Shown here one piece after another: positions 1-6,832 of a stretch of DNA of 43,805 nucleotides. Numbering within the stretch: position 1 is the first letter of the stretch; each line of letters opens with the position of its first letter. The position numbers and the translations under genes are program-made. The stretch comes from Hymenobacter metallilatus (GTDB taxonomy: Bacteria; Bacteroidota; Bacteroidia; Cytophagales; Hymenobacteraceae), in contig NZ_RWIS01000021.1 of NCBI RefSeq assembly GCF_003944705.1, positions 1-43,805 on the forward strand, written 5' to 3'. The notes under the pieces are model-generated. The model ran no database searches, was not told the DNA's origin, and saw only the letters and a program-made list of their open reading frames with translations.

Positions 1-127
1 TTCGTCAAAATGAGTGCTCCCGTGCTCCCGTGCTCCCGTGCTCCCGTGCTCCCGTGCTCCCGTGCTCCCGTGCTCCCGTGCTCCCGTGCTCCCGTGCTCC
101 CGTGCTCCCGTGCTCCCGTGCTCCCGT
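1..127. repeat. Terminal redundancy of a circular contig (copy 1)
   Basis: Bases 1-127 are identical to 43679-43805. An exact 127-base overlap equals the largest common de Bruijn k-mer and indicates a circular molecule of 43,678 bp, not a biological repeat. The overlap consists of 14 unique bases followed by 113 bases of the octamer array, so the contig was cut inside a tandem repeat. Genes must be read across the junction. Confidence 0.9.
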
Positions 128-419
128 GCTCCCGTGCTCCCGTATAATTTAAGCCGGCAAAGTTACTAACGCCCTGCTTCGTTTCCAATACAAAGCACCC
201 TCTTTTGTACAAATCAATGCGCCCAGTGCTCTTTTTTGCTCCATCGTTGAACTGCACCGCGCGCTCCAGTACATAGGCATCTTCCGCCGGCCTATCGGTT
301 GTTGGATTTGGGCGCGGCACTTGAAGCAGGTCGCAGAGATCTTGCAGGAACAAGCCGTAGTTGGCCCGCTCAGCGCCACCGGATACACGCCAGCGGTCTT
401 CGAATTCAGAATACGTCAC
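1..419 (-). CDS. MmeI-like Type IIG/IIL restriction-modification enzyme, N-terminal nuclease part (continues at 43678)
   Basis: This is the 5' part of the gene that continues, across the circular junction, into 43678-40511. The GTG at 419 is the only reasonable start: an in-frame TAG lies about 17 codons upstream and no ATG lies between. The first 92 residues resemble the N-terminal domain of MmeI-family enzymes: an FEDRW.VSGGAERANY segment, then a PD-(D/E)xK nuclease core RIDLYKRGCFVLETK with the D-x9-E-x-K spacing of that family. The octamer array follows directly as a GAREHGST repeat. With 15 units the frame runs on through DERRELGLSPEKRR, GHATRGTAKWEQVM and into the methyltransferase part, giving about 1,192 residues. 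With the 16 assembled units, translation ends after about 145 residues. No Shine-Dalgarno is visible, which is normal for Bacteroidota. Confidence 0.85.
   Translation of the reverse strand, partial: MTYSEFEDRWRVSGGAERANYGLFLQDLCDLLQVPRPNPTTDRPAEDAYVLERAVQFNDGAKKSTGRIDLYKRGCFVLETKQGVSNFAGLNYTGAREHGSTGAREHGSTGAREHGSTGAREHGSTGAREHGSTGALILT
15..143 (-). repeat. Octanucleotide tandem array (CGGGAGCA)16 inside a restriction-modification gene
   Basis: Sixteen perfect copies of TGCTCCCG on the plus strand (15-142), plus one base. On the minus strand, the coding strand of the surrounding gene, the unit is CGGGAGCA. It has no stop in any frame and always encodes the cycling octapeptide GAREHGST, because three units equal eight codons. 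The flanks on both sides are in open frames of one MmeI-like protein. Unit counts divisible by three (15, 18) join the two frames. Sixteen copies reach TAA at 43662-43660 about ten codons after the array, and seventeen reach TGA after three codons. The true copy number is uncertain because the array is about as long as the assembly k-mer. Confidence 0.9.
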
Positions 420-795
420 GGAAAAGAATGAATAAATAGATGACGTTGCAAGTAAAGAATTAAACTATGGGCAACGAAAAACCCGCCCTGGTGCGCTGAT
501 CTGACGAGAAGCGTGGCGGGTATTGTTGGTATAAATGTAAACGAGTACAACTACAAACAGGCTTTTCTTCTATCATTTTATCTTGCATAGTACAACAATA
601 GTTGGTAAAATACAGTCGAGGGAGATGTAACTAAGGACAAGTATAGTCAATGGAGACTAGCTGCTGATCGCGCAACCGGGGCTCTATAGCTCGTCGAGAA
701 CGCTAGCCAAGATGTGCGACTTCTGAACCTATTGTTTAACCAAGGCCAACAGTAGGAAATCATTGATTGTTTGCGAGTCTAATCTTGTTTTAACT
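420..795. other. Intergenic region upstream of the MmeI-like gene
   Basis: No convincing ORF. It must hold the promoter of the minus-strand MmeI-like gene starting at 419. A long-range inverted repeat ACCCGCC (481-487) / GGCGGGT (515-521) could form a hairpin, but it has no clear U-tract. Confidence 0.4.
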
Positions 796-1251
796 ATGAG
801 TTCATTCCCAGCCCCACAACTAGTACACGGGTCGCTGGTGCTCCCATTTTATAAAGTTACATTTCAGGAATCTCTCCTCGTGTTGCGAGGTAGTAACCCA
901 CGGGCCCTAAGCCCGGAGGAGGTAACGGAATCCTGTGAGCTACTCTTAGCCGCGGCAGTTCAGTACCGGTGCGCCTACTGGTTACTGGATGGCCGCGCGA
1001 ATGCCGGGCATCAGCCCGTAGTGCTTCATGAGTGGATGCGCGAAGAATACTTTCCGCGAGTGCGAGCAGTGTTAGGGCAACAGCTTCATGTGTCCTTCTT
1101 AGTGAAGCCAGATGTGTGGCAGGGGCTACAGGAGCGGGGGTATGAAGAACCACAGGATTGGACTTCGTTTGCCTTGCATGCTAGCTGGTTTACGGAAGAG
1201 CCTCCGGCACTAGCCTGGCTGCAAAGACAGCAAATCGGTTGCGGGAGGTAA
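796..1251 (+). CDS. STAS/SpoIIAA-like small protein (Hymenobacter-type)
   Basis: 151 residues from the ATG at 796; an upstream TTG at 763 is in frame but less likely. No catalytic motif is visible. The pattern, with an early YKVTF strand, a central CAYWLLDGRAN segment, WMREEYFPR and a closing ALAWLQRQQ, resembles small STAS/SEC14-like proteins common in Hymenobacter (family recollection, not verified). These have a conserved WLLD strand in mid-protein and a C-terminal helix with W-L. A second, more divergent protein with the same layout is encoded at 21853-21383. The gene stands alone between the restriction gene's upstream region and a convergent methyltransferase. Function unknown. Confidence 0.55.
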   Translation: MSSFPAPQLVHGSLVLPFYKVTFQESLLVLRGSNPRALSPEEVTESCELLLAAAVQYRCAYWLLDGRANAGHQPVVLHEWMREEYFPRVRAVLGQQLHVSFLVKPDVWQGLQERGYEEPQDWTSFALHASWFTEEPPALAWLQRQQIGCGR

Positions 1252-1414
1252 AGCCTTAAGTGCGTTTTAACCAGTGATAATGGGGCAAGTGACATGCCCG
1301 GCATGGTAGAGCAAGGGGTACCATAGATGATCTGCATTATCTGCTGACTGCCCGCTATCTGCTGAAGCGAACTTCAGTACTTTGATACTTTTGAAAAGTT
1401 ATAGAAGCAGGCGC

Positions 1415-2044
1415 TCAAGCCTGGACTGGTGATGTCGGGCGAAAAGGCGTAGTCGTTTGCAGATGCCGCTTGAACAGGGCATACAAGCAGGGCACCTTGG
1501 CGCCGGAAGGCAGTTGCTGCATGTACTCCCGGTGCTGCTGCAGTGCATAATCAGCCCCCAGGAAGGTAACGAGCCCGGCCAACGAGTAGGGCTGTCGAGA
1601 CAAGTCACCTAGATGGGGGGCTTGCACGGGGACTTCCACGCTCAGCAGTACCCATCCTTGTCCCGGCTCTACCATGTGATCGAGCAGGGCACGGTAAGCG
1701 TGCAACTGTTCCGGCAGGCCCAGCAGTGATAGCATGGCCCGATCATGCCAGAGCAAAATGGGGTCGAGCAAGCGCAACTCCTCAGCGTGAGTCACGTCAT
1801 CGACCAACCATAGCACGCGCTCCACCTGTTCGGCACTGAGCTGTCGGCGGTGCTCTTCGAGGGCCACCGCACTTACATCGACTGCAATCAGGTTGGTATA
1901 GCCCTGTTCTAGTAGCGAATTCAAGAAGGTACAGGCGCCAGCACCTAAGTCAAGAATGGGTACTTCTAGGGGTAAGTTGGTTAGAGCCAGTAGAGATAAG
2001 GCCTCTTGATTAATGTGCTGCGTGGAGGAAGTGGATGGGAGCAT
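1415..2044 (-). CDS. Class I SAM-dependent methyltransferase
   Basis: 209 residues from the ATG at 2044; the longer ORF begins with GTG five codons upstream. The Rossmann-fold motif I is clear: VPILDLGAGACTFLNSLLEQG, followed by the acidic end of strand 2 in LIAVDVS. WLVDDVTH and LLWHDRAMLSLL follow, as in the thiopurine/small-molecule methyltransferase-like class with a conserved HDR. There is no DNA-methyltransferase catalytic motif (no NPPF/DPPY or PCQ), so a small-molecule or protein substrate is more likely. It is convergent with 796-1251. Its neighbours give no clue to the substrate. Confidence 0.8.
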   Translation of the reverse strand: MLPSTSSTQHINQEALSLLALTNLPLEVPILDLGAGACTFLNSLLEQGYTNLIAVDVSAVALEEHRRQLSAEQVERVLWLVDDVTHAEELRLLDPILLWHDRAMLSLLGLPEQLHAYRALLDHMVEPGQGWVLLSVEVPVQAPHLGDLSRQPYSLAGLVTFLGADYALQQHREYMQQLPSGAKVPCLYALFKRHLQTTTPFRPTSPVQA

Positions 2045-2577
2045 GGGTACTCTACGCACAGAGCAGGTGTACGGATATAACAGCTACAGGCCAACGAACC
2101 ATGGGGGGTAACGCGCGCAAAAAGGGGTAGCAACATGCCTGTGTCAAGTTTTGGGGTGCGCGTGATGAAAGTTAAAAGCCAATCTCACCTTGTTTGCTGC
2201 ACATGCCCCTATAACACGCTTTTTACCCTGTATCAGCATCCTACAGTCTCACCGGTATAGCTATTCACCCCAGCTTGCACTGTCATCTGCCGGCAGCTGC
2301 CACGGGCTGCCTCGGTGGTATCTGCCCGGGGGTGGGTGGCTTGTCGTAGCCCGCGCGGTCTGTTATGAACTGGCATGAATAGCTAGTGACACAAATGAGG
2401 CTATATCCTACTGCGTGCCGCTTTACAGCTGGAAGTAGGGGGAATAGCCAGTACCTTTGATGCACTAGCACGGTAAGTCACCCAGCCGGCTTTGTCTGAA
2501 AAGACGAAGCCCCAAGGCTGGCCGGCCTCGGGGCTTCAGGAAGTGGGTGGATCAAGCACCCTTACTCCCGATGCAAA
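2045..2577. other. Intergenic region without a supported gene
   Basis: About 530 bases. Short ORFs exist on both strands (for example 2190-2378), but their composition is Cys/Pro/Ser-rich and they match nothing I recognise. The region holds the upstream sequence of the minus-strand methyltransferase and, near its right end, the hairpin at 2506-2537. Confidence 0.5.
2506..2537. terminator. GC-rich hairpin, terminator-like
   Basis: GAAGCCCC-A-AGGC pairs with GCCT-C-GGGGCTTC around a TGGCCG loop. It has no clear U-tract on either strand, so it may be a weak terminator or a structural element ahead of the small ORF at 2578. Confidence 0.45.
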
Positions 2578-2706
2578 ATGGGTAAACGTGCGAAAACGAA
2601 ACGGACCGATGAAAGCGGTTGGTTTCGCGTCTCCCTGGAACTGTGTAAAGCAGCCCTGGGAGCGGTAATCCGTTCAGTGGTTTCCCACTGGTTGGATCGC
2701 CACTAG
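2578..2706 (+). CDS. Small basic protein, 42 residues
   Basis: ATG at 2578, TAG at 2704-2706. The product begins MGKRAKTKRTDESGWFRVSL and ends in SHWLDRH. The basic N-terminus (net charge strongly positive over the first ten residues) is followed by an amphipathic helix-like stretch ELCKAALGAVIRSVV. Codon use looks like the neighbouring real genes. The ORF is bracketed by a hairpin upstream (2506-2537) and a good intrinsic terminator right after the stop (2711-2745), which supports expression as a separate unit. Function unknown; it may be nucleic-acid or membrane associated. It is shorter than usual gene-calling thresholds. Confidence 0.55.
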   Translation: MGKRAKTKRTDESGWFRVSLELCKAALGAVIRSVVSHWLDRH

Positions 2707-2710
2707 GAGG

Positions 2711-2745
2711 TAGCGGGTCGGGCCTTGGCTTGGCCCGCTATTTTT
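2711..2745 (+). terminator. Intrinsic terminator of the 42-residue gene
   Basis: Stem TAGCGGG (2711-2717) / CCCGCTA (2734-2740), with additional GGGCC/GGCCC-type pairing possible inside, followed directly by TTTTT (2741-2745). It starts four bases after the TAG. Confidence 0.75.
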
Positions 2746-2898
2746 CTGTTGAAATTTCTTCGACAAATATACAGAGTATAGTCAGTTATGGTTTGAGTTT
2801 TCGTTGACTAAAATTGATTACTTGAGATCAACTTTAGTCAACTTGAGAATAGAAGGGCTGTTGTTGGCTTTTTTGTGAAAGCTGGTAGAGTGGAACAG

Positions 2899-3192
2899 TC
2901 ATGATGCGGGAATAACCACGGCATTCAAAGCGGATATGATGGTACGATATATTACATCCCGTTCCCCCTTGGTTACACAGTAAAAGATGGTCTCGCCACC
3001 CTGTATTTCAGTCGCAGTAGTGTTGATATGCACTGTGTAGGCAACATCGCTATCAAGCGGTATCAACGGGTACCATGAGCGATTCTCAGCTGTAACCGAA
3101 TGCTGGTGCCTCTTAATTGAAATGATGTGTGCTGTATTCAGTACAACATCTGAGTGCTCTTGTCGGATTTGAATGAATTGAGAAGAGTGCAT
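2899..3192 (-). CDS. Hypothetical protein, about 97 residues
   Basis: I start it at the ATG at 3192 (MHSSQFIQIRQEH) instead of 3249, which would overlap the divergent gene at 3248. The short beta-rich pattern FIQIRQ...VVLNTAHIISIKRH, then VHINTT.TEIQGGETIFYC, resembles small Bacteroidota proteins that begin with 'F-I-x-[LI]-T...-V-x-[VL]-N-x-x-x-I-x-x-[IV]' (loosely FlbD-like). That resemblance is weak. No catalytic residues or membrane segment. Function unknown. Confidence 0.6.
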   Translation of the reverse strand: MHSSQFIQIRQEHSDVVLNTAHIISIKRHQHSVTAENRSWYPLIPLDSDVAYTVHINTTATEIQGGETIFYCVTKGERDVIYRTIISALNAVVIPAS

Positions 3193-3247
3193 GATATGGT
3201 AGATTGATTTACTAACAATAGTAGTATATTGAATGTAAATACTAACC

Positions 3248-3523
3248 ATGATGGCAAAATACTCTTCTGTTCAGTTCGTTTTGGCAGTCCGTCTTCTGGA
3301 TGCCGGCGCCGACCCGCTCATCTTCGAGTTCCAGCGTAACTTCTTCAATGACCACCCAGCCTACATCGCCATCAGCCGCCTGGGCTGGCAAGCGATGGGC
3401 CCGAGTCAAGCCATCAGCTACGTGGTGGACCGCTATCTGCTGGAGTATCCGGAAGAGGTGGAGCGCGTTGGTCGGGAAGTGGTGAGCGGCTACGTACACC
3501 GGGCGCTGGGACTGCCTTTGTAA
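3248..3523 (+). CDS. Hypothetical protein, 91 residues
   Basis: ATG at 3248, stop at 3521-3523. A compact helical protein with the segments RLLDAGADPLIFEFQRNFFNDHPAY, AISRLGWQAMGP and YVVDRYLLEYPEEVERVGREVV. No family recognised. It is divergent from 3192-2899 and followed after 43 bp by another plus-strand hypothetical gene, so the two may be co-transcribed up to the terminator at 4130. Confidence 0.6.
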   Translation: MMAKYSSVQFVLAVRLLDAGADPLIFEFQRNFFNDHPAYIAISRLGWQAMGPSQAISYVVDRYLLEYPEEVERVGREVVSGYVHRALGLPL

Positions 3524-3566
3524 CTCACCGATTTCACTCATTCGTACGTTCTCTCACTTATCATCT

Positions 3567-4127
3567 ATGGTATTCGAGCCGTCCCTTGTTCAACTTGCTC
3601 TTTATTCTTTACAACCTGCTTCCTCCTATGTCAACGATTACTGGCAACACATTGAGGGCAAGATGCCCGAAATCAAGGATATGCGTTTTTTCGGTGACGC
3701 TATTATCATTCCCTATGAGCATGACAGGACTGTTATTTCAGTCGCACTCTCCCTTGAGGGCTTTTATGTAAAAGCAGATAACAAGATGGCGCGCTTCGTA
3801 GCGCTTGGATGTGTGACTGACTTCGTCTTATTCGATAAGGAAGGAGAGAGACAACAGTTTCCCCCGTTACTCGACATTTCTATCCCCCCGTTCAATGATG
3901 CCCTGAACTTATGTGTGAGTGCTGCTCGTGGTCACCTGCTACCTCGTTTTCATGGCTCATTATGGCCTAAGTTTATTCTGCCATTCATCGGAATGGAAGC
4001 ATTTCGACAATCATTGAAGAAGCGCGACTTGGATGCCCAGCTTTCCGAAAATATCATACCTGCCAAACTTGGCGATACAACAGGGCTCGCAGGTGAAACC
4101 ATCAAACCATCAGACGACCTGATGTAA
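3567..4127 (+). CDS. Hypothetical protein, 186 residues
   Basis: Starts with ATG (MVFEPSLVQLALYSLQPASS) and ends three bases before a strong bidirectional terminator. The middle contains beta-strand-like segments (DAIIIPYEHDRTVISVALSLEGFYVKA..., FVALGCVTDFVLFDKEGER). There are no known motifs, signal peptide or membrane helix. Possibly an immunity-type or cytoplasmic accessory protein; function not determinable from the sequence. Confidence 0.6.
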   Translation: MVFEPSLVQLALYSLQPASSYVNDYWQHIEGKMPEIKDMRFFGDAIIIPYEHDRTVISVALSLEGFYVKADNKMARFVALGCVTDFVLFDKEGERQQFPPLLDISIPPFNDALNLCVSAARGHLLPRFHGSLWPKFILPFIGMEAFRQSLKKRDLDAQLSENIIPAKLGDTTGLAGETIKPSDDLM

Positions 4128-4129
4128 AG

Positions 4130-4161
4130 AAAAAGCCCCGACCATCCGGCCGGGGCTTTTT
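4130..4161. terminator. Bidirectional intrinsic terminator
   Basis: AAAAAGCCCCG (4130-4140) pairs perfectly with CGGGGCTTTTT (4151-4161) around a ten-base loop. The A- and T-runs give a U-tract on both strands. It separates the convergent genes ending at 4127 (+) and 4193 (-). Confidence 0.85.
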
Positions 4162-4192
4162 CATTTGTATGGGTACATAGAGACGAAGACGC

Positions 4193-5488
4193 TTATGCAA
4201 TGGGAAGCTTGGTAGCTGCAGTTTCTTGGAGTTCAATAGTGGCAGTGAACTGATCCAGCACCTTGACGAGCCGTTGCACTTCTTGTTGTAGCGTTTTCAC
4301 CAGCGAGCTGTCTGCGATAGATGCATATAAGTCTTGTTCCGTTTCCGGACCTGCCCAGCGCCACCAAGGCCACCATTCCGTCGGCCGGCCACTCGGCTCG
4401 CCAGCAAATTCACCAGCAAGCTGTTCGGACGTGCCTGCTGGCCAAGCAGCTTGGCTAGCATCACCTTTGTACCAATTCGAGAGATCGAAACGAATACCGT
4501 AGAACAGACGCCCTTGGTCGAACTCGACGCAGATAGAGAAGCGACCCCATGGCCAACACGCCGGCGCAGTGTCGGCCGTAACTCGTCTCAACAAGTAGGG
4601 CTTGCTATGACGCCCGTCCAGATGGCCATTCCATTCCCAGTGTTCTTCTCCTACCAGCCCGATCGCCGGGTCAGCCAAGCTGTTCACCAACTTCTCGCGT
4701 AGGGTTCGTTTCAACTGTTCTATGGAACGTGCAACTGTAATGGCAGCCCGCACGTGCTCACCGGAGGTGGCCAGTTTGTCAACGACTTCTTGTTCTAGCA
4801 TAAGTTGTGTGGGCTTGGTACTGGGGAGGTTGAGCCACTGCTCTATTTGATAGCGGAAGTGGCGTAGGAAAGTGCGTAGCGCTTCCGGATAGACTGCTTG
4901 CTGCCACGCGTCGATCAGCGGTAAAATGAATGACTCGTAGGTGATGTTAGCGTAGTGTCCGCTGGTTTTGAGCGCTCTACGAAGTCGTGGCCGAAGACTT
5001 TCTTTATCGGGGTTTCGCTTCTTGCGGCTCAGATAGAGAAGTAAGTACCCTTCCTGATGACGGCCCCTAAGAATCTTGCGGTAACGCTTCAGTTGGCGGT
5101 ACTGATCGATGGTTTGGTCGCGGGGCTTGTTCTCAATGCAAATAGAGAAGCTTCGATCAATAGTCGTCAGTAATAAGTCAATCTGGCCCAGCTCCCCGTG
5201 GCGCCGTTCTGCCTCTACCTTCCAGCGGGCATGCGGCAGTCGAGGTCCGACGACCGGCAGCTGGCGCAGGTGTTGCAGAAAGATATCCTGGAACAGTGGG
5301 CCCTGGCCATGTGTCTCGTCCGGATTGAGGAAGAAGGCCAGCATGTGCGTCGACGGAACTTCGCTCCAGGCCATGAACCGGAAGGGTGTGAAGTCGCGGG
5401 CAGTGTACTGGTTGACGAGGCGGTTCTCGTGCTCCACTCGTTGGGCGGTGGAGGATACTACCTGTAGGCAGGATAGGAGGGATTCCAT
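4193..5488 (-). CDS. PD-(D/E)XK nuclease superfamily protein (PDDEXK_4-like)
   Basis: 431 residues from the ATG at 5488 (MESLLSCLQ); a TTG at 5518 would add ten residues. The N-terminus has the family's F...W.E.PSTHMLAFFLNP.ETHGQGPLFQDIFL pattern. The nuclease core follows: GQIDLLL with the catalytic Asp near residue 104, then ICIENKP with Glu and Lys near 119 and 121, then QL.RY. This arrangement fits the 'PD-(D/E)XK nuclease superfamily' proteins of about 400 residues often seen in defence regions of Bacteroidota. The W-rich C-terminal half is uncharacterised. It is monocistronic, facing the terminator at 4130. It may supply a DNA-cleaving activity to the nearby modification island, but no operon link is seen. 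Confidence 0.75.
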   Translation of the reverse strand: MESLLSCLQVVSSTAQRVEHENRLVNQYTARDFTPFRFMAWSEVPSTHMLAFFLNPDETHGQGPLFQDIFLQHLRQLPVVGPRLPHARWKVEAERRHGELGQIDLLLTTIDRSFSICIENKPRDQTIDQYRQLKRYRKILRGRHQEGYLLLYLSRKKRNPDKESLRPRLRRALKTSGHYANITYESFILPLIDAWQQAVYPEALRTFLRHFRYQIEQWLNLPSTKPTQLMLEQEVVDKLATSGEHVRAAITVARSIEQLKRTLREKLVNSLADPAIGLVGEEHWEWNGHLDGRHSKPYLLRRVTADTAPACWPWGRFSICVEFDQGRLFYGIRFDLSNWYKGDASQAAWPAGTSEQLAGEFAGEPSGRPTEWWPWWRWAGPETEQDLYASIADSSLVKTLQQEVQRLVKVLDQFTATIELQETAATKLPIA

Positions 5489-5825
5489 GTAGTGAATAGA
5501 TGAATTGCTGGGTAACAATGTGCACTTGTCAGGCTTACCTTAGTATAAGAAGCCTTTACCGAAACCTGAGGATTATAATTCATGGGTGGTCCAACAGATA
5601 GTCAGCTTTCTCCGTAGACTGAGTGACAAGTGATATAGGCAGCATCTTATCACAGCTTCAAGAATTATCAACATTAATACTTTCCTTTCTAAATGTAGTA
5701 GAGTTCACCACATAGGCTTCTGTTTGCACTAGGTGTTTCGGGGCCGAACCGCGTGAACGCAAAAAGACCGCCTGCCAGGGCGGTCTCTTGCGGCGGAGTA
5801 ATCCACCATTTATCATCCTCGTCAG
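5489..5825. other. Intergenic region with a hairpin
   Basis: No ORF I can support. It contains the promoter side of the minus-strand nuclease gene (5488) and of the plus-strand small gene (5826), plus the hairpin at 5765-5786. Confidence 0.5.
5765..5786 (-). terminator. Hairpin with U-tract on the minus strand
   Basis: AGACCGCC (5765-5772) pairs with GGCGGTCT (5779-5786) over a six-base loop. On the minus strand it is followed by TTTTT, so it would stop leftward transcription before the nuclease gene's promoter region. Confidence 0.6.
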
Positions 5826-5987
5826 ATGAAAAATTCTTTTTTGAAAGAACTCAGACTCTTGCTAAAAGAGCTGAAGTTCTATGCCCTGCTGGGCACATTC
5901 TTTGTCGTGCTTGCCATAGTGGCTCTAAGACCGGACTTGCTTATTACCATCTTGGTAGTTGGCAAAACCTTCCTTCCGAAACCATAA
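5826..5987 (+). CDS. Small single-span membrane protein, 53 residues
   Basis: ATG at 5826, TAA at 5985-5987. The product begins MKNSFLKELRLLLKELKFYA, a basic amphipathic helix. A hydrophobic segment follows (ALLGTFFVVLAIVAL), then RPDLLITILVVGKTFLPKP. The layout is that of a small inner-membrane protein with an N-terminal amphipathic helix and one or two membrane segments. A perfect 15-bp intrinsic terminator begins 24 bases after the stop, which supports an independent transcript. Candidates include a small toxin-like or membrane-stress peptide, but nothing in the sequence decides this. A longer ORF in another frame (5753-6013) overlaps it and looks spurious. Confidence 0.6.
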   Translation: MKNSFLKELRLLLKELKFYALLGTFFVVLAIVALRPDLLITILVVGKTFLPKP

Positions 5988-6011
5988 CCGACGCAGAGCG
6001 TCAGGTTGCTT

Positions 6012-6048
6012 AAGCCTTTACTCGTTGTTCAAACGAGTAAAGGCTTTT
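6012..6048 (+). terminator. Strong intrinsic terminator
   Basis: A perfect 15-bp stem (6012-6026 with 6032-6046; left arm AAGCCTTTACTCGTT) with a five-base loop and a TTTT end. Located downstream of the 53-residue gene. Confidence 0.85.
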
Positions 6049-6385
6049 GCGTTTGTAAGTACTGTAAGATATACTTACAAACCTTACAAATTGTTGTACC
6101 GTCATAACCCTTTCTTACTATTATTTTTTGTGCGTGTGTGTTGGTGACGCACACCGACGCATGAACAGTGAATGTTCCTCGTGTTTCTCCATCCACAGGA
6201 ATGATCGTTTAACCTGAGGGCTCTAAAGTATATCTGACAACGTGAATTTGATGGGGTGCTATCCCTATGCTGATGCATGCCAGGTGTGTGCGGGCGGCAA
6301 CACCCGTTCTATTCAGTGCAATTTCACGTCCAGGCAATGAACCAACAGATGGCATTCGGGATTATCATCGGCAACCCAACTGTAG
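6049..6385. other. Intergenic region upstream of vsr
   Basis: About 340 bases without a supported gene. It presumably carries the vsr promoter; no clear TAnnTTTG element is visible. Confidence 0.4.
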
Positions 6386-6832
6386 ATGGCCGATACCTTA
6401 TCTATTGTCGAGCGCAGTAAGCTCATGAGTAGTGTTCGCACAAAGGACACTAATCCCGAAATGTTGGTGCGCCGTTACTTGCACGGGCAGGGCTTTCGCT
6501 ATCGGCTGCAGGATAAGCAACTCCCCGGCAAGCCTGATATCGTGTTGACGAAGCATAAAACCGTGATCTTCATCCACGGCTGCTTCTGGCATAAGCACGG
6601 GCCGAGCTGCAGCAAGAAAGCCCGGGTGCCGCAGTCCAATACCGAGTTCTGGGAAGTAAAGCTGGCAAGCAATGTGCAACGTGACCGTTTCGTGCAGGAC
6701 GCGCTGCAGGCAGCTGGCTGGAAGGTACTGGTCGTGTGGGAGTGCGAGTTGAAGCGGGCGCACCGTGGCGCCACGCTCACTCGACTAACCGCGGATATTT
6801 TGGGTAATGATGAGTTCTGGGAAGCTGCCTGA
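6386..6832 (+). CDS. vsr: Very short patch repair endonuclease Vsr
   Basis: 148 residues, full length for the family. Family motifs in order: ERSKLMSSVRTKDTNPEMLVRR, FRYRLQDKQLPGKPDIVLTK (catalytic Asp in PDIV), VIFIHGCFWHKHGPSC (zinc/metal-binding Cys and His), EFWEVKLASNVQRD and GWKVLVVWECEL. Vsr nicks next to T:G mismatches produced by deamination of 5-methylcytosine and usually accompanies a C5-cytosine methyltransferase, here at 13192-12149. In several restriction-type islands Vsr-like proteins are also suspected to act as the cutting subunit. It is transcribed toward the island. Its TGA (6830-6832) directly abuts the stop of the convergent gene at 6833. Confidence 0.93.
   Translation: MADTLSIVERSKLMSSVRTKDTNPEMLVRRYLHGQGFRYRLQDKQLPGKPDIVLTKHKTVIFIHGCFWHKHGPSCSKKARVPQSNTEFWEVKLASNVQRDRFVQDALQAAGWKVLVVWECELKRAHRGATLTRLTADILGNDEFWEAA

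Noticed and set aside
15..143. Tandem array as a CRISPR or satellite repeat
   Set aside because: The unit is 8 bp with no spacers, and it lies in frame-compatible position inside one protein-coding gene.
149..388. 79-codon minus-strand ORF beginning MYPVALSG
   Set aside because: It is another frame of the nuclease domain. The frame from GTG 419 gives MmeI-family motifs and the D-x9-E-x-K core; this one gives nothing.
5753..6013. 86-codon plus-strand ORF
   Set aside because: It runs through a hairpin at 5765-5786 and overlaps, in another frame, the more convincing 53-residue membrane protein.
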